Notes: generated by a model not told the origin, from the sequence alone. 64,000 nt of DNA from Dongia sedimenti (GCA_030715195.1 JAUYVI010000004.1:1-64000); one strand, 5' to 3'; positions 43,270 through 53,211 are shown, numbered from the stretch's first letter. A program made the numbers and translations.

Positions 43270-44649
43270 CTAGAGGATGAACTTCGAAAGATCCGTGTTT
43301 TTGGCCAGCGGGGCGACCTTGTCCTGCACCATCTGGGCGTCGACGCGGATGGTCTTGCCGCTCTGCTCGCTGGCGTTGAAACTGACCTCTTCCAAGAGGC
43401 GCTCCATCACGGTTTGAAGCCGGCGGGCGCCGATATTCTCGACCGTGGAATTGATGTCGGTGGCGAGATCGGCCAGCGCGTCGATCGCATCCTCGGAGAA
43501 GTCGAGCGTCACCTCCTCGGTCTTCAGCAGCGCGACGTATTGCTTGATCAGGCTCGCTTCCGGCTCGACCAGGATCCGCTTCATGTCCTCGCGGCTGAGC
43601 GCGTTGAGCTCCACGCGGATCGGCAGGCGGCCCTGCAGCTCGGGCAGCAGGTCAGAGGGCTTGGCCAGATGGAAGGCGCCCGAGGCGATGAACAGGATGT
43701 GGTCGGTCTTGACCGGTCCGTGCTTGGTCGAAACCTGGGTGCCTTCGATCAGCGGCAGGAGGTCGCGCTGCACGCCTTCACGGCTGACATCGCCGCCGAT
43801 GCGGCCACCATCGGAGCGGGCGCAGATCTTGTCGATCTCGTCGAGGAAGACGATGCCGTGCTGCTCGACCGCGCGGATCGATTCCGCCGTCACCTTCTCC
43901 TGGTCCAGCAGCTTCTCGCTCTCCTCGGCGATCAGCACCGCGTAGGAATCGGCGACCGTCATGCGGCGCGGCTTCTGGCGGCCGCCGCCCAGCGCATTGC
44001 CCAGCACCTCGTTCAGGTTGATCATGCCCATGCTGGCGCCGGGCATGCCGGGAATGTCGAAGGTCGGCAGATTGCCGCCGCCGCTGTCGCGGACGCTGAT
44101 CTCGATCTCCTTGCCGTCGAGCTCGCCCGAACGCAGCATGCGGCGGAACTTCGCGCGCGTGTCGGCGCTGGCATCGGTGCCGACCAGCGCGTCGAGCACC
44201 CGCTCTTCCGCGAGACCCTCGGCCTTCGCGGTCACCTGCCGCTTCATCTTCTCCTTGGTCATGGCGATGGAGATCTCCACGAGATCGCGGATGATCTGCT
44301 CGACATCGCGGCCGACATAACCGACCTCGGTGAACTTGGTCGCCTCGACCTTGAGGAACGGCGCCTGGGCCAACTTGGCGAGGCGGCGCGCGATCTCGGT
44401 CTTGCCGACGCCGGTCGGGCCGATCATCAGGATGTTCTTCGGCGTCACCTCGTCGCGGATCTCCGGGGCCAGCTGCTGGCGGCGCCAGCGGTTGCGCAAG
44501 GCGATGGCGACGGCGCGCTTGGCCTCGCCCTGCCCGACGATGAAGCGGTCGAGCTCGGACACGATCTCGCGCGGCGTCAGCGCACTGGCTGCGGCTTCGC
44601 CCGTGGCGCTGCTGGCGGACGCTTCGATCTTCTTGGCGGGTTCGGCCAT
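43270..44649 (-). CDS. hslU: HslU ATPase/unfoldase
   Basis: HslU unfolds proteins for the HslV protease. The 459-residue AAA+ protein has an Ala/Ser-rich start, then [37 protein letters not shown]. Walker A is [13 protein letters not shown], the pore-loop segment is [17 protein letters not shown], Walker B is [11 protein letters not shown], and it ends in the conserved LSKFIL tail that docks in HslV. It begins 4 bases after hslV. Confidence 0.98.
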   Translation of the reverse strand: MAEPAKKIEASASSATGEAAASALTPREIVSELDRFIVGQGEAKRAVAIALRNRWRRQQLAPEIRDEVTPKNILMIGPTGVGKTEIARRLAKLAQAPFLKVEATKFTEVGYVGRDVEQIIRDLVEISIAMTKEKMKRQVTAKAEGLAEERVLDALVGTDASADTRAKFRRMLRSGELDGKEIEISVRDSGGGNLPTFDIPGMPGASMGMINLNEVLGNALGGGRQKPRRMTVADSYAVLIAEESEKLLDQEKVTAESIRAVEQHGIVFLDEIDKICARSDGGRIGGDVSREGVQRDLLPLIEGTQVSTKHGPVKTDHILFIASGAFHLAKPSDLLPELQGRLPIRVELNALSREDMKRILVEPEASLIKQYVALLKTEEVTLDFSEDAIDALADLATDINSTVENIGARRLQTVMERLLEEVSFNASEQSGKTIRVDAQMVQDKVAPLAKNTDLSKFIL

Positions 44650-44653
44650 GGCG

Positions 44654-45250
44654 TTACAGCTTTTCCAGGATGACGTTGTGATTGGTGTAGATGCAGATGT
44701 CGCCGGCGATCTTCATCGCCTTGCGGGCGATCTCCTCGGCCGTCAGCTCCTCCCGGTCGATCAGCGCACGGGCGGCCGCCAGGGCATAGGCCCCGCCGGA
44801 GCCGATGCCGATCAGCCCGTCCTCGGGCTCCAGCACGTCGCCGGTCCCGGTCAGCACCAGGCTGACCGACTTGTCGGCCACCGCCATCATCGCTTCCAGG
44901 CGCCGCAGATAGCGGTCGGTGCGCCAGTCCTTGGCCAGCTCGACACAGGCCCGGGCGAGCTGGCCCGGATGCTGCTCCAGCTTGGCCTCGAGCCGCTCGA
45001 ACAGGGTCAGGGCGTCGGCCGTGGCCCCGGCGAAGCCGGCGATCACCTGGCCCGCGGGCCCGTGCGGTCCGTCGGCCTTGCCCAGGCGCCGCAGCTTGCG
45101 GGCATTGGATTTCATGACCGTGGCGCCGACCGTCACCTGGCCGTCGCCGGCCAGCACGACCTCTGGCCCTTTGCGGATCAGCAGGATGGTGGTGCCGTGC
45201 CATGGGGCCAGGCCATGGGCGGCGGCGTCTTGGGATGCGTTGTTCGACAT
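44654..45250 (-). CDS. hslV: HslV protease subunit
   Basis: HslV is the threonine protease core partner of HslU. The 198-residue protein has a short N-terminal stretch, then [25 protein letters not shown], in which the catalytic Thr follows processing, and [15 protein letters not shown] near the end. ATG 45250 is the start used; the extra 18 or so residues before the catalytic Thr must be removed or are longer than usual. Its promoter appears to be heat-shock type. Confidence 0.96.
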   Translation of the reverse strand: MSNNASQDAAAHGLAPWHGTTILLIRKGPEVVLAGDGQVTVGATVMKSNARKLRRLGKADGPHGPAGQVIAGFAGATADALTLFERLEAKLEQHPGQLARACVELAKDWRTDRYLRRLEAMMAVADKSVSLVLTGTGDVLEPEDGLIGIGSGGAYALAAARALIDREELTAEEIARKAMKIAGDICIYTNHNVILEKL

Positions 45251-45257
45251 GCGGCTC

Positions 45258-45286
45258 AAATAGGTTAACGGACCGGTCTCTTCAAG
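45258..45286 (-). promoter_or_regulatory. Putative RpoH heat-shock promoter of hslVU
   Basis: On the minus strand, CTTGAA (45286-45281) is followed after 16 bases by CCTATTT (45264-45258). This resembles alphaproteobacterial RpoH promoters. Transcription would start close to 45252, only a base or two before the hslV ATG, implying a nearly leaderless mRNA. Confidence 0.4.
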
Positions 45287-45372
45287 CTGCGAGAAGGCCG
45301 CGGTCCTTGGCCTTCCCGGCTAACGCTGGTAAGAAACCCGCCGACAACGGCTTTGGCAAGGATTGCGCTTTC

Positions 45373-45990
45373 ATGCAGGCTTTTGGGCGTCGCGCGTCGG
45401 TCGCGCGGAAGACCAAGGAAACCGAGATTTCGGTCTCGGTCGATCTCGACGGGTCGGGGAAATCCGAGATCTCGACCGGGATCGGCTTCCTCGACCATAT
45501 GCTGGAGCAGCTCTCCCGCCACAGCCTGATCGACCTCACCGTCAAGGCGAAGGGCGACTTGCACATCGATTTCCATCACACCACCGAGGACACCGGCATC
45601 GCGATCGGCGAGGCGGTCTCCAAGGCCTTGGGCGAGCGCAAGGGCATCAACCGCTATGGCGATGCCGTGATCCCGATGGACGAGACGCTGACCCGGGTGG
45701 CGCTCGACGCTTCCAACCGGCCCTATCTCATCTGGAAGGTGAATTTCTCGAAGCCGAAACTCGGCGAAATGGACACCGAGCTGTTCAAGGAGTGGTTCCA
45801 GGCCTTTGCCCAGAATGCCGGCCTCACCCTGCATGTCGAGAACCTCTACGGCGAGAACAACCACCACATCGTCGAGAGCTGCTACAAGGGCCTTGCCCGC
45901 GCGCTCCGCGCGGCCGTCGAGATCGACCCCCGCAAGTCGGACGCGATCCCCTCGACCAAGGGCGTGCTCGGCGGAACCCTCAAGGCCTGA
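45373..45990 (+). CDS. hisB: Imidazoleglycerol-phosphate dehydratase
   Basis: HisB dehydrates imidazole glycerol phosphate in histidine synthesis. The 205-residue monofunctional enzyme has [50 protein letters not shown] and [19 protein letters not shown], which hold the two metal-site histidine clusters. It starts at ATG 45373 and leads the his operon, divergent from hslV. Confidence 0.97.
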   Translation: MQAFGRRASVARKTKETEISVSVDLDGSGKSEISTGIGFLDHMLEQLSRHSLIDLTVKAKGDLHIDFHHTTEDTGIAIGEAVSKALGERKGINRYGDAVIPMDETLTRVALDASNRPYLIWKVNFSKPKLGEMDTELFKEWFQAFAQNAGLTLHVENLYGENNHHIVESCYKGLARALRAAVEIDPRKSDAIPSTKGVLGGTLKA

Positions 45991-46005
45991 AAGTGAAAGC
46001 CTGAA

Positions 46006-46641
46006 ATGGCGGTGGTGGTCGTCGATTACGGCGCGGGCAATCTGAAATCCGCCGCCAAGGCGCTCATGGAAGCGGCCAAGGGCACCGGTGTCGAAGTCGC
46101 GGTGACGGCGGATCCCGCCGCGGTCGCGCGCGCCGACCGCATCGTGCTGCCGGGCGTCGGCGCCTTCGCCGATTGCAAAGCGGGACTCGAAGCCCATGCC
46201 GGGCTGATCGAGGCGCTGAACGAGGCGGTGCTCGCAAAGCAACGTCCTTTCCTCGGCATCTGCGTCGGCATGCAGCTGATGGCGACCCTCGGCATCGAGT
46301 ATGGCGAGCACAAGGGCCTCGACTGGATCGAGGGCAAGGTCGTGCGCCTCACGCCGAACGATCCGACCCTGAAGATTCCACAGATCGGCTGGAACAACCT
46401 TTCGCCATCGACACATCCGGTCCTGCGCGGCTTGCCGCAGGACGCGGATGCCTATTTCGTGCATTCCTATCATTTCGTCGCCGCGCGGGACGCCGATGTC
46501 CTGTCGCGCATCGATTACGGCGGCCCGGTCGTTGCCGCGGTCGGCCGCGACAACCTGATCGGCGTGCAGTTCCACCCCGAGAAGAGCCAGGCCGTCGGCC
46601 TGCGCCTGCTCGCCGATTTCCTGAAGTGGCAGCCATCATGA
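46006..46641 (+). CDS. hisH: Imidazole glycerol phosphate synthase, glutaminase subunit
   Basis: HisH supplies ammonia to HisF. The 211-residue class I amidotransferase starts [14 protein letters not shown], has the nucleophile in [15 protein letters not shown], the oxyanion region [10 protein letters not shown], and the catalytic His/Glu in [11 protein letters not shown]. It is 15 bases after hisB and overlaps hisA by ATGA. Confidence 0.97.
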   Translation: MAVVVVDYGAGNLKSAAKALMEAAKGTGVEVAVTADPAAVARADRIVLPGVGAFADCKAGLEAHAGLIEALNEAVLAKQRPFLGICVGMQLMATLGIEYGEHKGLDWIEGKVVRLTPNDPTLKIPQIGWNNLSPSTHPVLRGLPQDADAYFVHSYHFVAARDADVLSRIDYGGPVVAAVGRDNLIGVQFHPEKSQAVGLRLLADFLKWQPS

Positions 46642-47384
46642 TCCTGTTTCCCGCCATCGATCTGAAGAACGGCCAATGCGTGCGCCTGAAACAGGGAGAT
46701 ATGGGCCAGGTCACCCTGTTCAACGCCGATCCCGCCGACCAGGCGGGCAAGTTCGCGGGCGAAGGCGCCGAATGGCTGCACCTGGTCGATCTCGACGGTG
46801 CTTTCGCGGGCCAGCCGGTCAACGCCGCCGCGATCGAAGCCATTCTGAAGGCGGTGAAGATCCCCTGCCAGCTCGGCGGCGGGATCCGCGACTTGGTGCG
46901 GATCGAGGGCTGGCTGACCAAGGGTGTTTCCCGGATCATCCTCGGCACCGTCGCCCTGAAGAAACCTGAGCTGGTGAAGGGTGCCGCCCGGGTGTTCCCG
47001 AAGCGCATCGCCGTCGGCATCGATGCCAAGGCCGGCCGCGTCGCGGTCGAAGGCTGGGCCGAGAGCAGCGACGTGACCGCGCTCGACCTCGCGCGTCGCT
47101 TCGAGGATGCCGGCGTCGCCGCGATCATCTACACCGACATCGATCGCGACGGGCTGCTGCAGGGCGTCAATGCCGAGGCGACCGCCGAGCTCGCATCGCG
47201 TCTGACCATTCCGGTGATCGCCTCGGGCGGCGTCGCGGGACCGACGGATCTCGATCGCCTGAAGGCCGTACTGCCGCGCTCCCAGGCCGGCGGTGGCGGC
47301 ATCGCTGGGGTGATCGCCGGCCGTGCGCTCTATGACGGGCGGCTGGATCTCAGATCCGCCATCGCACGCCTGAAAGCCGCCTGA
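46638..47384 (+). CDS. hisA: Phosphoribosylformimino-5-aminoimidazole carboxamide ribotide isomerase
   Basis: HisA opens the ribose ring of the histidine precursor. The 248-residue TIM barrel starts [20 protein letters not shown] (Asp8), has [23 protein letters not shown], and the second catalytic Asp in [13 protein letters not shown], plus [17 protein letters not shown] 46638 overlaps hisH; in-frame sequence upstream lies within hisH and is rejected. Confidence 0.97.
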   Translation: MILFPAIDLKNGQCVRLKQGDMGQVTLFNADPADQAGKFAGEGAEWLHLVDLDGAFAGQPVNAAAIEAILKAVKIPCQLGGGIRDLVRIEGWLTKGVSRIILGTVALKKPELVKGAARVFPKRIAVGIDAKAGRVAVEGWAESSDVTALDLARRFEDAGVAAIIYTDIDRDGLLQGVNAEATAELASRLTIPVIASGGVAGPTDLDRLKAVLPRSQAGGGGIAGVIAGRALYDGRLDLRSAIARLKAA

Positions 47385-47398
47385 GGGGGGATGAACTT

Positions 47399-48163
47399 TT
47401 GCTGAAGATGCGCATCATCCCCTGTCTCGACGTGAAGGGCGGGCGCGTCGTGAAGGGCGTCAACTTCGTCAATCTCGTGGACGCCGGCGATCCGGTCGAG
47501 CAGGCGCGGCTCTATGACCGGGCCGGCGCCGACGAGCTCTGCTTTCTCGATATCACCGCCTCCTCCGACAACCGCGACACGCTCTACGACGTGGTCCAGC
47601 GCACCGCGGAAGCCTGCTTCATGCCGCTGACCGTCGGCGGCGGCGTGCGGAAGATCGAGGACATCCGCCGCCTGCTGCTGTCGGGCGCCGACAAGGTCTC
47701 GATCAACACCGCCGCGGTCAAGGACCCGGACTTCGTCAAACAGGCGGCGCAGAAATTCGGCGATCAATGCATCGTGGTCTCGATCGACGCCAAGGAGACC
47801 GCGCCGGGCCGGTTCGAGATCTTCACCCATGGTGGTCGCGAGCCCACCGGCATCGACGCGGTCGGCTTCGCCAAGCGCATGGCGGAGAACGGCGCCGGCG
47901 AGCTGCTGGTGACCTCGATGGACCGCGACGGGACGCGTGCCGGCTACAACCTCGCCCTCACCCGGGCCATTGCCGACGCGGTGACCGTGCCGGTGATCGC
48001 CTCGGGCGGCGTCGGCACGCTGGACCATCTGGTCGAGGGCATTCGCGACGGTCACGCGACCGCGGTCCTGGCCGCATCCATTTTCCATTTCGGCACCTAT
48101 ACGATCGCCGAGGCGAAAGCGCACATGGCCGGGGCCGGCCTGCCGATGCGGCTGCTGCATTGA
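47399..48163 (+). CDS. hisF: Imidazole glycerol phosphate synthase, cyclase subunit
   Basis: HisF cyclises with HisH-derived ammonia. The 254-residue barrel has [43 protein letters not shown] and [13 protein letters not shown]. The start is TTG 47399: GGGGGG sits 8 bases before it, and family members begin MLK. The next ATG (47408) is too far from that SD. Confidence 0.97.
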   Translation: MLKMRIIPCLDVKGGRVVKGVNFVNLVDAGDPVEQARLYDRAGADELCFLDITASSDNRDTLYDVVQRTAEACFMPLTVGGGVRKIEDIRRLLLSGADKVSINTAAVKDPDFVKQAAQKFGDQCIVVSIDAKETAPGRFEIFTHGGREPTGIDAVGFAKRMAENGAGELLVTSMDRDGTRAGYNLALTRAIADAVTVPVIASGGVGTLDHLVEGIRDGHATAVLAASIFHFGTYTIAEAKAHMAGAGLPMRLLH

Positions 48164-48171
48164 GGGGATTC

Positions 48172-48498
48172 ATGGCGGAAGACAATGTTCTCGAGCATCT
48201 CTATCAGGTGATCCTGTCGCGGCGCGGCGCCGACCCGGCGCAGTCGAACACCGCGCGGCTGTTCGCCAAGGGCAAGAAGAAGATCGCCCAGAAGCTCGGC
48301 GAGGAAGCGGTCGAGACCGTGATCGAGGGCGTCAAGGGCGACAAGGATGGCGTGATCGCGGAATCGGCCGACCTGCTCTATCACCTGCTGGTGCTCTGGG
48401 CGGCGCTCGATGTGAAGCCGGATGCAGTCTGGGACGCGCTCCGTTCGCGCGAAGGCATCTCCGGCATCGCCGAGAAAGCGGCGCGGCCCCGGGACTGA
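48172..48498 (+). CDS. hisE: Phosphoribosyl-ATP diphosphatase
   Basis: HisE hydrolyses phosphoribosyl-ATP. The 108-residue helical protein has LEHLYQVILSRRGADP, KIAQKLGEEAVETVIEG and ESADLLYHLLVLW, the MazG-like metal site. It is not fused to HisI. GAGGGG precedes the ATG, 8 bases after hisF. It ends the his operon. Confidence 0.96.
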   Translation: MAEDNVLEHLYQVILSRRGADPAQSNTARLFAKGKKKIAQKLGEEAVETVIEGVKGDKDGVIAESADLLYHLLVLWAALDVKPDAVWDALRSREGISGIAEKAARPRD

Positions 48499-48510
48499 TG
48501 TCCGACCGGG

Positions 48511-48577
48511 CTTTCGTGTAACGAAAGGTTACGCGCATCGGATTCAAATTGACGCGTTGCGGCCCGCACACTAAGTG
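48511..48577 (+). promoter_or_regulatory. Hairpin and weak promoter between hisE and the permease
   Basis: CTTTCG (48511-48516) and CGAAAG (48522-48527) form a 6-bp stem, overlapping a second dyad GTGTAAC/GTTACGC. TTGACG at 48549-48554 with TAAGTG 17 bases later is a weak promoter candidate for the transporter. There is no T-run, so this is not a classical terminator. Confidence 0.3.
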
Positions 48578-48649
48578 CTGGCGCGATCGGTCCTGCGGGA
48601 CGATCCGGCTCCATTCATGCAGAGGACGAAACACCATGGAGAAGGCGCG

Positions 48650-50395
48650 ATGTTGCGGCAGTCCTCTCCCGTTTCCGTCCAAGCGGGCGCCCTGCAAGGC
48701 GTGCGCCGCGGCTTCAGCCTTTATGACCTCGTCGCCGCCGGGCTGATCCTCGCCTTCCTGCTGGCTTTTGCCGATGCCAGCCGGCACATGGCGGCGCCGA
48801 TGGCGGCCGAGAGCCGGCCGATCTCGCTCTCGCCCTGGGACCTGCCGCTCTATGCGCTGCGCTCGACCATGCGGATGCTGGCGGCGATGGCGGCGTCCCT
48901 CGTCTTCACCTTCGCTTTCGCCAGCCTCGCCGCGAAGAGCCGCCGCGCCGAGACGATCCTGGTGCCCCTGCTCGACATCCTGCAATCGGTCCCGGTGCTC
49001 GGCTTCATCTCCGTCACGGTCACGGCGTTCATGGCCCTGGCGCCCGGCCATGCGCTCGGGGCGGAGCTCGCCGCGATCTTCGCCATCTTCACCAGCCAGG
49101 CCTGGAACATGGCGTTCAGCTTCTATCAGTCGCTGAAGACCATCCCCGACGATTTGAAGGAGGCCTCGCGCAGCCTGCGCTTCTCCGCCTGGATGCGCTT
49201 CTGGCGCCTCGAAGTCCCGTTCGCCGCGCCCGCGCTCATCTGGAACATGATGATGTCGATGTCGGGCGGCTGGTTCTTCGTGGTGGCCTGCGAGGCGATC
49301 AATGTCGGCTCGACCAATCTGCTGCTGCCGGGGATCGGCTCCTATATCGCCGTCGCGGTGGCCGATCGCAATCTGACCGCGATCGCCTGGGCGATCGCGA
49401 TGATGCTGGCGGTGATCCTGATCTATGACCAGCTTCTGTTCCGGCCGCTGGTCGCCTGGTCCTATCGCTTCCGTGCCGGCGAGGAAGACGAGACGCCGCG
49501 CCCGCGCCCCTGGATGCTGAAGGTGCTGCAGCGCTCGAGCCTGATCGATCTCGCGACCCGGCCGGTGCTGGCGGGTTTCGACGCGTCCTTGCGCTGGACC
49601 CGCCTCGCCGCGGAGAAGCAGATCGGGCCGATGGAGCCCGATCAAGCCAGGCCGATCGGCGACCGGCTGTGGAATGCGGGCTTGATCATCGTCGGTCTCG
49701 CCGGCGCCGCCTTCTTCGCCCTGCATGTGCACCGGGCCTTTCCGAACCGGGACATCGTCGCGGCCTTCCTGCTCGGCCTGCCGACCCTGGCACGGGTGCT
49801 GGTGCTGATCGCGCTGGCCAGCCTGGTCTGGGTGCCGATCGGCATCTATATCGGCCTCCGCCCGCGCCTCGCCGCGGCGGTGCAGCCGGTGGCGCAGATG
49901 CTGGCGGCCTTCCCGGCGAACCTGCTGTTCCCGCTCGCGGTCTCCGCGATCGTCTTTCTGGATCTCAATCCGGACGTCTGGCTCTCGCCGCTGATGGTGC
50001 TCGGCACCCAGTGGTACATCCTGTTCAACGTGATCGCCGGCGCCTCGGCGATCCCGCGCGACCTCAAGGATGCCAGCGGCAATCTCGGCCTGAAGGGCTG
50101 GCTGTGGTGGCGTGATTTCGCCCTACCCGCGATCTTCCCCTACTATCTGACCGGCGCCATCACCGCGAGCGGCGGCTCCTGGAACGCCGCCATCGTCGCC
50201 GAATGGGTGAGCTGGGGCGACAAGCATCTCGCCGCGCACGGCATCGGCGCCTTCATCGCCGATGCGACGCAGAAGGGCGACATGGACCGCGTGGTCTTGG
50301 GCATCGTGGTGATGATCGTCTACGTGATCGGCCTCAATCGCCTGCTCTGGCGGCCGCTCTTCGCCCTGGCCGAGCGCAAGTACCGGATGAACTGA
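48650..50395 (+). CDS. Fused two-domain NitT/TauT-type ABC permease
   Basis: A 581-residue permease made of two fused permease domains. Domain 1 (about residues 20-270) has coupling loop DDLKEASRSLRFSAWMRFWRLEVPFAAPAL. Domain 2 (about 350-575) has RDLKDASGNLGLKGWLWWRDFALPAIFPY. The loops are of the nitrate/sulfonate/taurine permease type. Each domain has about five to six helices, with a cytoplasmic linker between. GGAGAAGG precedes ATG 48650; a GTG at 48575 is less likely. No binding protein is adjacent, so the substrate is unknown. Confidence 0.88.
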   Translation: MLRQSSPVSVQAGALQGVRRGFSLYDLVAAGLILAFLLAFADASRHMAAPMAAESRPISLSPWDLPLYALRSTMRMLAAMAASLVFTFAFASLAAKSRRAETILVPLLDILQSVPVLGFISVTVTAFMALAPGHALGAELAAIFAIFTSQAWNMAFSFYQSLKTIPDDLKEASRSLRFSAWMRFWRLEVPFAAPALIWNMMMSMSGGWFFVVACEAINVGSTNLLLPGIGSYIAVAVADRNLTAIAWAIAMMLAVILIYDQLLFRPLVAWSYRFRAGEEDETPRPRPWMLKVLQRSSLIDLATRPVLAGFDASLRWTRLAAEKQIGPMEPDQARPIGDRLWNAGLIIVGLAGAAFFALHVHRAFPNRDIVAAFLLGLPTLARVLVLIALASLVWVPIGIYIGLRPRLAAAVQPVAQMLAAFPANLLFPLAVSAIVFLDLNPDVWLSPLMVLGTQWYILFNVIAGASAIPRDLKDASGNLGLKGWLWWRDFALPAIFPYYLTGAITASGGSWNAAIVAEWVSWGDKHLAAHGIGAFIADATQKGDMDRVVLGIVVMIVYVIGLNRLLWRPLFALAERKYRMN

Positions 50396-50406
50396 CGAGG
50401 TGACGC

Positions 50407-51711
50407 ATGCCCGGTGAACAGATCCTGGCGGTGAAGGCCGCCAACAAAAGCTTTCGCCGGCCCAACGGCGAGCCCCTGGTGGTGCTGGAAAGCGTCGATC
50501 TCAGCTTGAAGGAAGGCGAGCTGGTGGGCCTGCTCGGCCGCTCGGGCTCGGGCAAGTCCACCTTGCTGCGGCTGATCGCCGGCCTTTCCCGGCCCAATGG
50601 CGGCGCGGTGGAGTATCTCGGGAAGCCGGTCGCCGGCCCGCCGCCCGGCATCGCCATGGTGTTCCAGAGCTTCGCGCTCTTCCCCTGGCTGACCGTGCTG
50701 GAGAATGTCGAGATCGGCCTGGAGGCGATGGGCACGGCCCCGGCCGAGATGCGCAAGCGCGCCCTGTCGGCCATCGACATGATCGGCCTCGACGGCTACG
50801 AGAGCGCCTTCCCGCGCGAGCTTTCGGGCGGCATGCGCCAGCGGGTGGGCTTCGCCCGCGCCGTGGTCACGCATCCCAACATTCTCTTGATGGACGAGCC
50901 GTTCTCGGCGCTCGACGTGCTGACCGCCGAGACCCTGCGCACCGACTTCCTCGACCTCTGGTCCGAAGGCCAGCTGCCGATCAAGGCGGTCGTCCTGGTC
51001 ACCCACAACATCGAGGAAGCGGTGCAGATGTGCGACCGCATCCTGCTCTTCGCCAGCAATCCCGGCCGCATCCTGCTGGAGCTGAAAGTCGATCTGCCGC
51101 ATCCCAGGAACCGTCAGGATCCTGCCTTCCGCGCGCTGGTGGAGCGCATCTACGTGGCGATGACCGCGCGCCAGGATCCCATCGCCGCCCTGGCGCGGGC
51201 GGAGAAATTTCCCGGCACCGGCATCGCCACCATCCTGCCGCGGGTCTCCACCAACCTGCTGGCCGGCATGACCGAGGCGGTGGCGCAGCCGCCCTATTCC
51301 GGCCGCGCCGATCTGCCGGAAATCGCGGCGCGGCTGCAGCTCGAGATCGACGAGCTCTTCCCGGTCGGCGAAACCCTGCAGATGTTGCGCCTGGCCGAGT
51401 TGGAAGGCGGCGACATCCGCCTGACCGAGGCCGGCCGGCGTTTCGCCGAATCCGAGATCACCGAGAAGAAGCGGATCTTCGCCCAGCACCTCTTGGCCTA
51501 TCTGCCGCTGGCGGCGCATATCCGGCGGGTGCTGGACGAGCGCCCCAACCGCGAGGCCCCGAAGGGCCGGTTCAGCGAGGAGCTGCAGGACCATATGACG
51601 CCCGAAGCGGCTGAAATGACCTTGCGGAGCGTGATAAACTGGGGCCGTTTCGCCGAGATCTTCGCCTATGATGACGACGCCCAGCGCTTTACGCTGGAGA
51701 ACCCGAGTTGA
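50407..51711 (+). CDS. NitT/TauT-type ABC ATPase with C-terminal AAA-associated domain
   Basis: A 434-residue ATPase for the fused permease, 11 bases upstream. ATPase domain: Walker A GLLGRSGSGKSTLLRLIAG, Q-loop AMVFQSFALFPWLTV, signature LSGGMRQRVGFARAVV, Walker B ILLMDEPFSALDVLT. The last about 160 residues (from VSTNLLAGMTEAV to DDDAQRFTLEN) form an AAA-associated, winged-helix-like domain found in this transporter class and possibly regulatory. GAGGTGA precedes the ATG. Confidence 0.93.
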   Translation: MPGEQILAVKAANKSFRRPNGEPLVVLESVDLSLKEGELVGLLGRSGSGKSTLLRLIAGLSRPNGGAVEYLGKPVAGPPPGIAMVFQSFALFPWLTVLENVEIGLEAMGTAPAEMRKRALSAIDMIGLDGYESAFPRELSGGMRQRVGFARAVVTHPNILLMDEPFSALDVLTAETLRTDFLDLWSEGQLPIKAVVLVTHNIEEAVQMCDRILLFASNPGRILLELKVDLPHPRNRQDPAFRALVERIYVAMTARQDPIAALARAEKFPGTGIATILPRVSTNLLAGMTEAVAQPPYSGRADLPEIAARLQLEIDELFPVGETLQMLRLAELEGGDIRLTEAGRRFAESEITEKKRIFAQHLLAYLPLAAHIRRVLDERPNREAPKGRFSEELQDHMTPEAAEMTLRSVINWGRFAEIFAYDDDAQRFTLENPS

Positions 51712-51743
51712 CGGGCCAAAAGGGAGCCGGTTTGGGGACCGCC

Positions 51744-52106
51744 ATGAGCTACGACATGAACAACATCTTCGCCAAGATCATCCGCGGCGAGATCCCGAGC
51801 GACAAGGTCTATGAGGACGCGCACGTGCTCGCCTTCAAGGACATCCGGCCCCAGGCCAAGGTCCACGTGCTGATCATCCCCAAGGGTCCCTACATCTCCT
51901 CGCAGGACTTTTCCGAGAAGGCTTCGGATGTGGAGATCGTCGCCTTCAATCGCGCCATTGCCAAGGTCGCAAAGGCGGCCGGCGTGGCGGTTACCGGCTA
52001 TCGCGTCATCGCCAATACCGGCCCTGATGGTCGGCCCGAGGTGCCGCACTATCACGTTCATATTCTCGGCGGCCAGAACATGGGCCGGATGGTCAGCCTG
52101 GACTGA
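51744..52106 (+). CDS. HIT-family hydrolase (HinT-like)
   Basis: A 120-residue histidine-triad protein that hydrolyses AMP- or nucleoside-phosphoramidates. The triad is EVPHYHVHILGGQNMGRM, and the N-terminus IFAKIIRGEIPSDKVYED is typical. GGGGA precedes ATG 51744; an in-frame TTG at 51708 overlapping the ATPase end is possible but less likely. Confidence 0.95.
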   Translation: MSYDMNNIFAKIIRGEIPSDKVYEDAHVLAFKDIRPQAKVHVLIIPKGPYISSQDFSEKASDVEIVAFNRAIAKVAKAAGVAVTGYRVIANTGPDGRPEVPHYHVHILGGQNMGRMVSLD

Positions 52107-52130
52107 TTGCATCCATACATTTTTCCGCTT

Positions 52131-52162
52131 TTTCTCACAGGTGATGTGAGGAAACCTATATT
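52131..52162 (+). promoter_or_regulatory. Promoter with overlapping dyad upstream of the GST gene
   Basis: TATATT (52157-52162) is a strong -10 box, with CTCACA (52134-52139) 17 bases before it as a fair -35 box. The dyad TTTCTCAC (52131-52138) / GTGAGGAAA (52146-52154, one bulged base) covers the spacer. A repressor bound there would block the promoter. Predicted start is near 52169. Confidence 0.45.
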
Positions 52163-52214
52163 GCCGCTGGAGGTGTCGCCTGCGATCTTCCGGCCGTTTC
52201 AAGCGGAGGGATGG

Positions 52215-52820
52215 ATGCACCGGCTCTATGACAGCGCGATCTCGGGCAATGCCTACAAGGTGCGGCTGCTGCTGCATCACCTGGGCATTCCGTTCGAGCG
52301 GATCGAGATGAATGTCGATGACGGCTCGACCCGCAAGCCGGCGTTCCTGAAGATCAATCCCAACGGCAAGGTCCCGGCGCTGCAATTTCCCGACGGACGC
52401 GTGCTGTTCGAGTCCAACGCGATCATCTTCTACTTGGCGCAGGGCACGAAGTACTGGCCGAGCGACCGCTGGGATCAAGGCCAGGCGATACAATGGATGA
52501 ATTTCGAGCAGTACAGCCATGAGCCGACCATCGCCGTGGTCCGGCATTGGATCGCCCATCTCGGCAAGACGCCGCAGAACGAGCCGCTGCTGCCGGCGAA
52601 GATCGCGGCGGGCGAACGCGCGCTCGGCGTCATGGAAGGGCACCTGAAGAACCACCGCTGGTTCGCCGGCGACGCCTATTCGATCGCCGATATCGCGCTC
52701 TACGCCTACACCCATGTCGCCGAGGAAGGCGGAGCCTTCGATCTCAAGCGCTACCCCGCGATCCAGGACTGGCTGAAGCGCGTCGCCGCCCAGGAGCGGC
52801 ACATCGCGATCACGGCTTAG
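52215..52820 (+). CDS. Glutathione S-transferase family protein
   Basis: A 201-residue protein. The N-terminal thioredoxin-like domain has LYDSAISGNAYKVRLLLHHLGIPFERIEM and the glutathione-binding NPNGKVPALQFPDGRVLFESNAI. The C-terminal helical domain has the N-capping box in GDAYSIADIALYAYTHVAEEGG. The Ser in LYDSAISGNAYK could be catalytic. GGAGG precedes ATG 52215. Its promoter carries a dyad, so it may be inducible. Confidence 0.95.
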   Translation: MHRLYDSAISGNAYKVRLLLHHLGIPFERIEMNVDDGSTRKPAFLKINPNGKVPALQFPDGRVLFESNAIIFYLAQGTKYWPSDRWDQGQAIQWMNFEQYSHEPTIAVVRHWIAHLGKTPQNEPLLPAKIAAGERALGVMEGHLKNHRWFAGDAYSIADIALYAYTHVAEEGGAFDLKRYPAIQDWLKRVAAQERHIAITA

Positions 52821-52836
52821 GCGCCCGGCTGAAAGA

Positions 52837-53211
52837 CTATTGGTCGGCGAGCCTGTAGTTCAGGAGGATTTCGCGATTGTTGGCAAACAGCACGCATTCG
52901 CCACCGTCCCGGAGACAGATGTTCATCGCAGCATTGGGATAAGCCGGGCCGCCGATGCATGAATCGTATTCGCAAAGGCTGTAGTGATAGTCATCGGTCT
53001 GGCCATTGGTCACGTGCAGGCTGAACGCGCCGGGGCGCGTGCTTCCGATCAACGACAGATACGTCTGGAATCCCGCCCACTCCGCCTTGGTGATCACCAG
53101 GGTCTTGCCGTTAGGCGCGTCGTAGGCGCTTTTGAACGGCGACGCACAGGCGGCCGTCAGCGCGATCAACAGGACGGCGCCTGCAAATCTCAACATCGGA
53201 GTGGCCATCAT
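52837..53211 (-). CDS. Small cysteine-containing lipoprotein A (unknown function)
   Basis: A 124-residue lipoprotein with lipobox LTAAC. I do not recognise the family. The mature part has four further cysteines (SLCEYDSCIGG; NICLRDGGEC), probably two disulfides. Shared with the upstream gene are Y-x-AP-x-GK-x-L, W-x-x-F-Q-x-YL-x-x-IGSTR-x-GAF, VTNG and LFA before the C-terminal NYRLAD. ATG 53211 (or 53208) overlaps the upstream stop. It is convergent with the GST gene, with 16 bases between. Confidence 0.78.
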   Translation of the reverse strand: MMATPMLRFAGAVLLIALTAACASPFKSAYDAPNGKTLVITKAEWAGFQTYLSLIGSTRPGAFSLHVTNGQTDDYHYSLCEYDSCIGGPAYPNAAMNICLRDGGECVLFANNREILLNYRLADQ

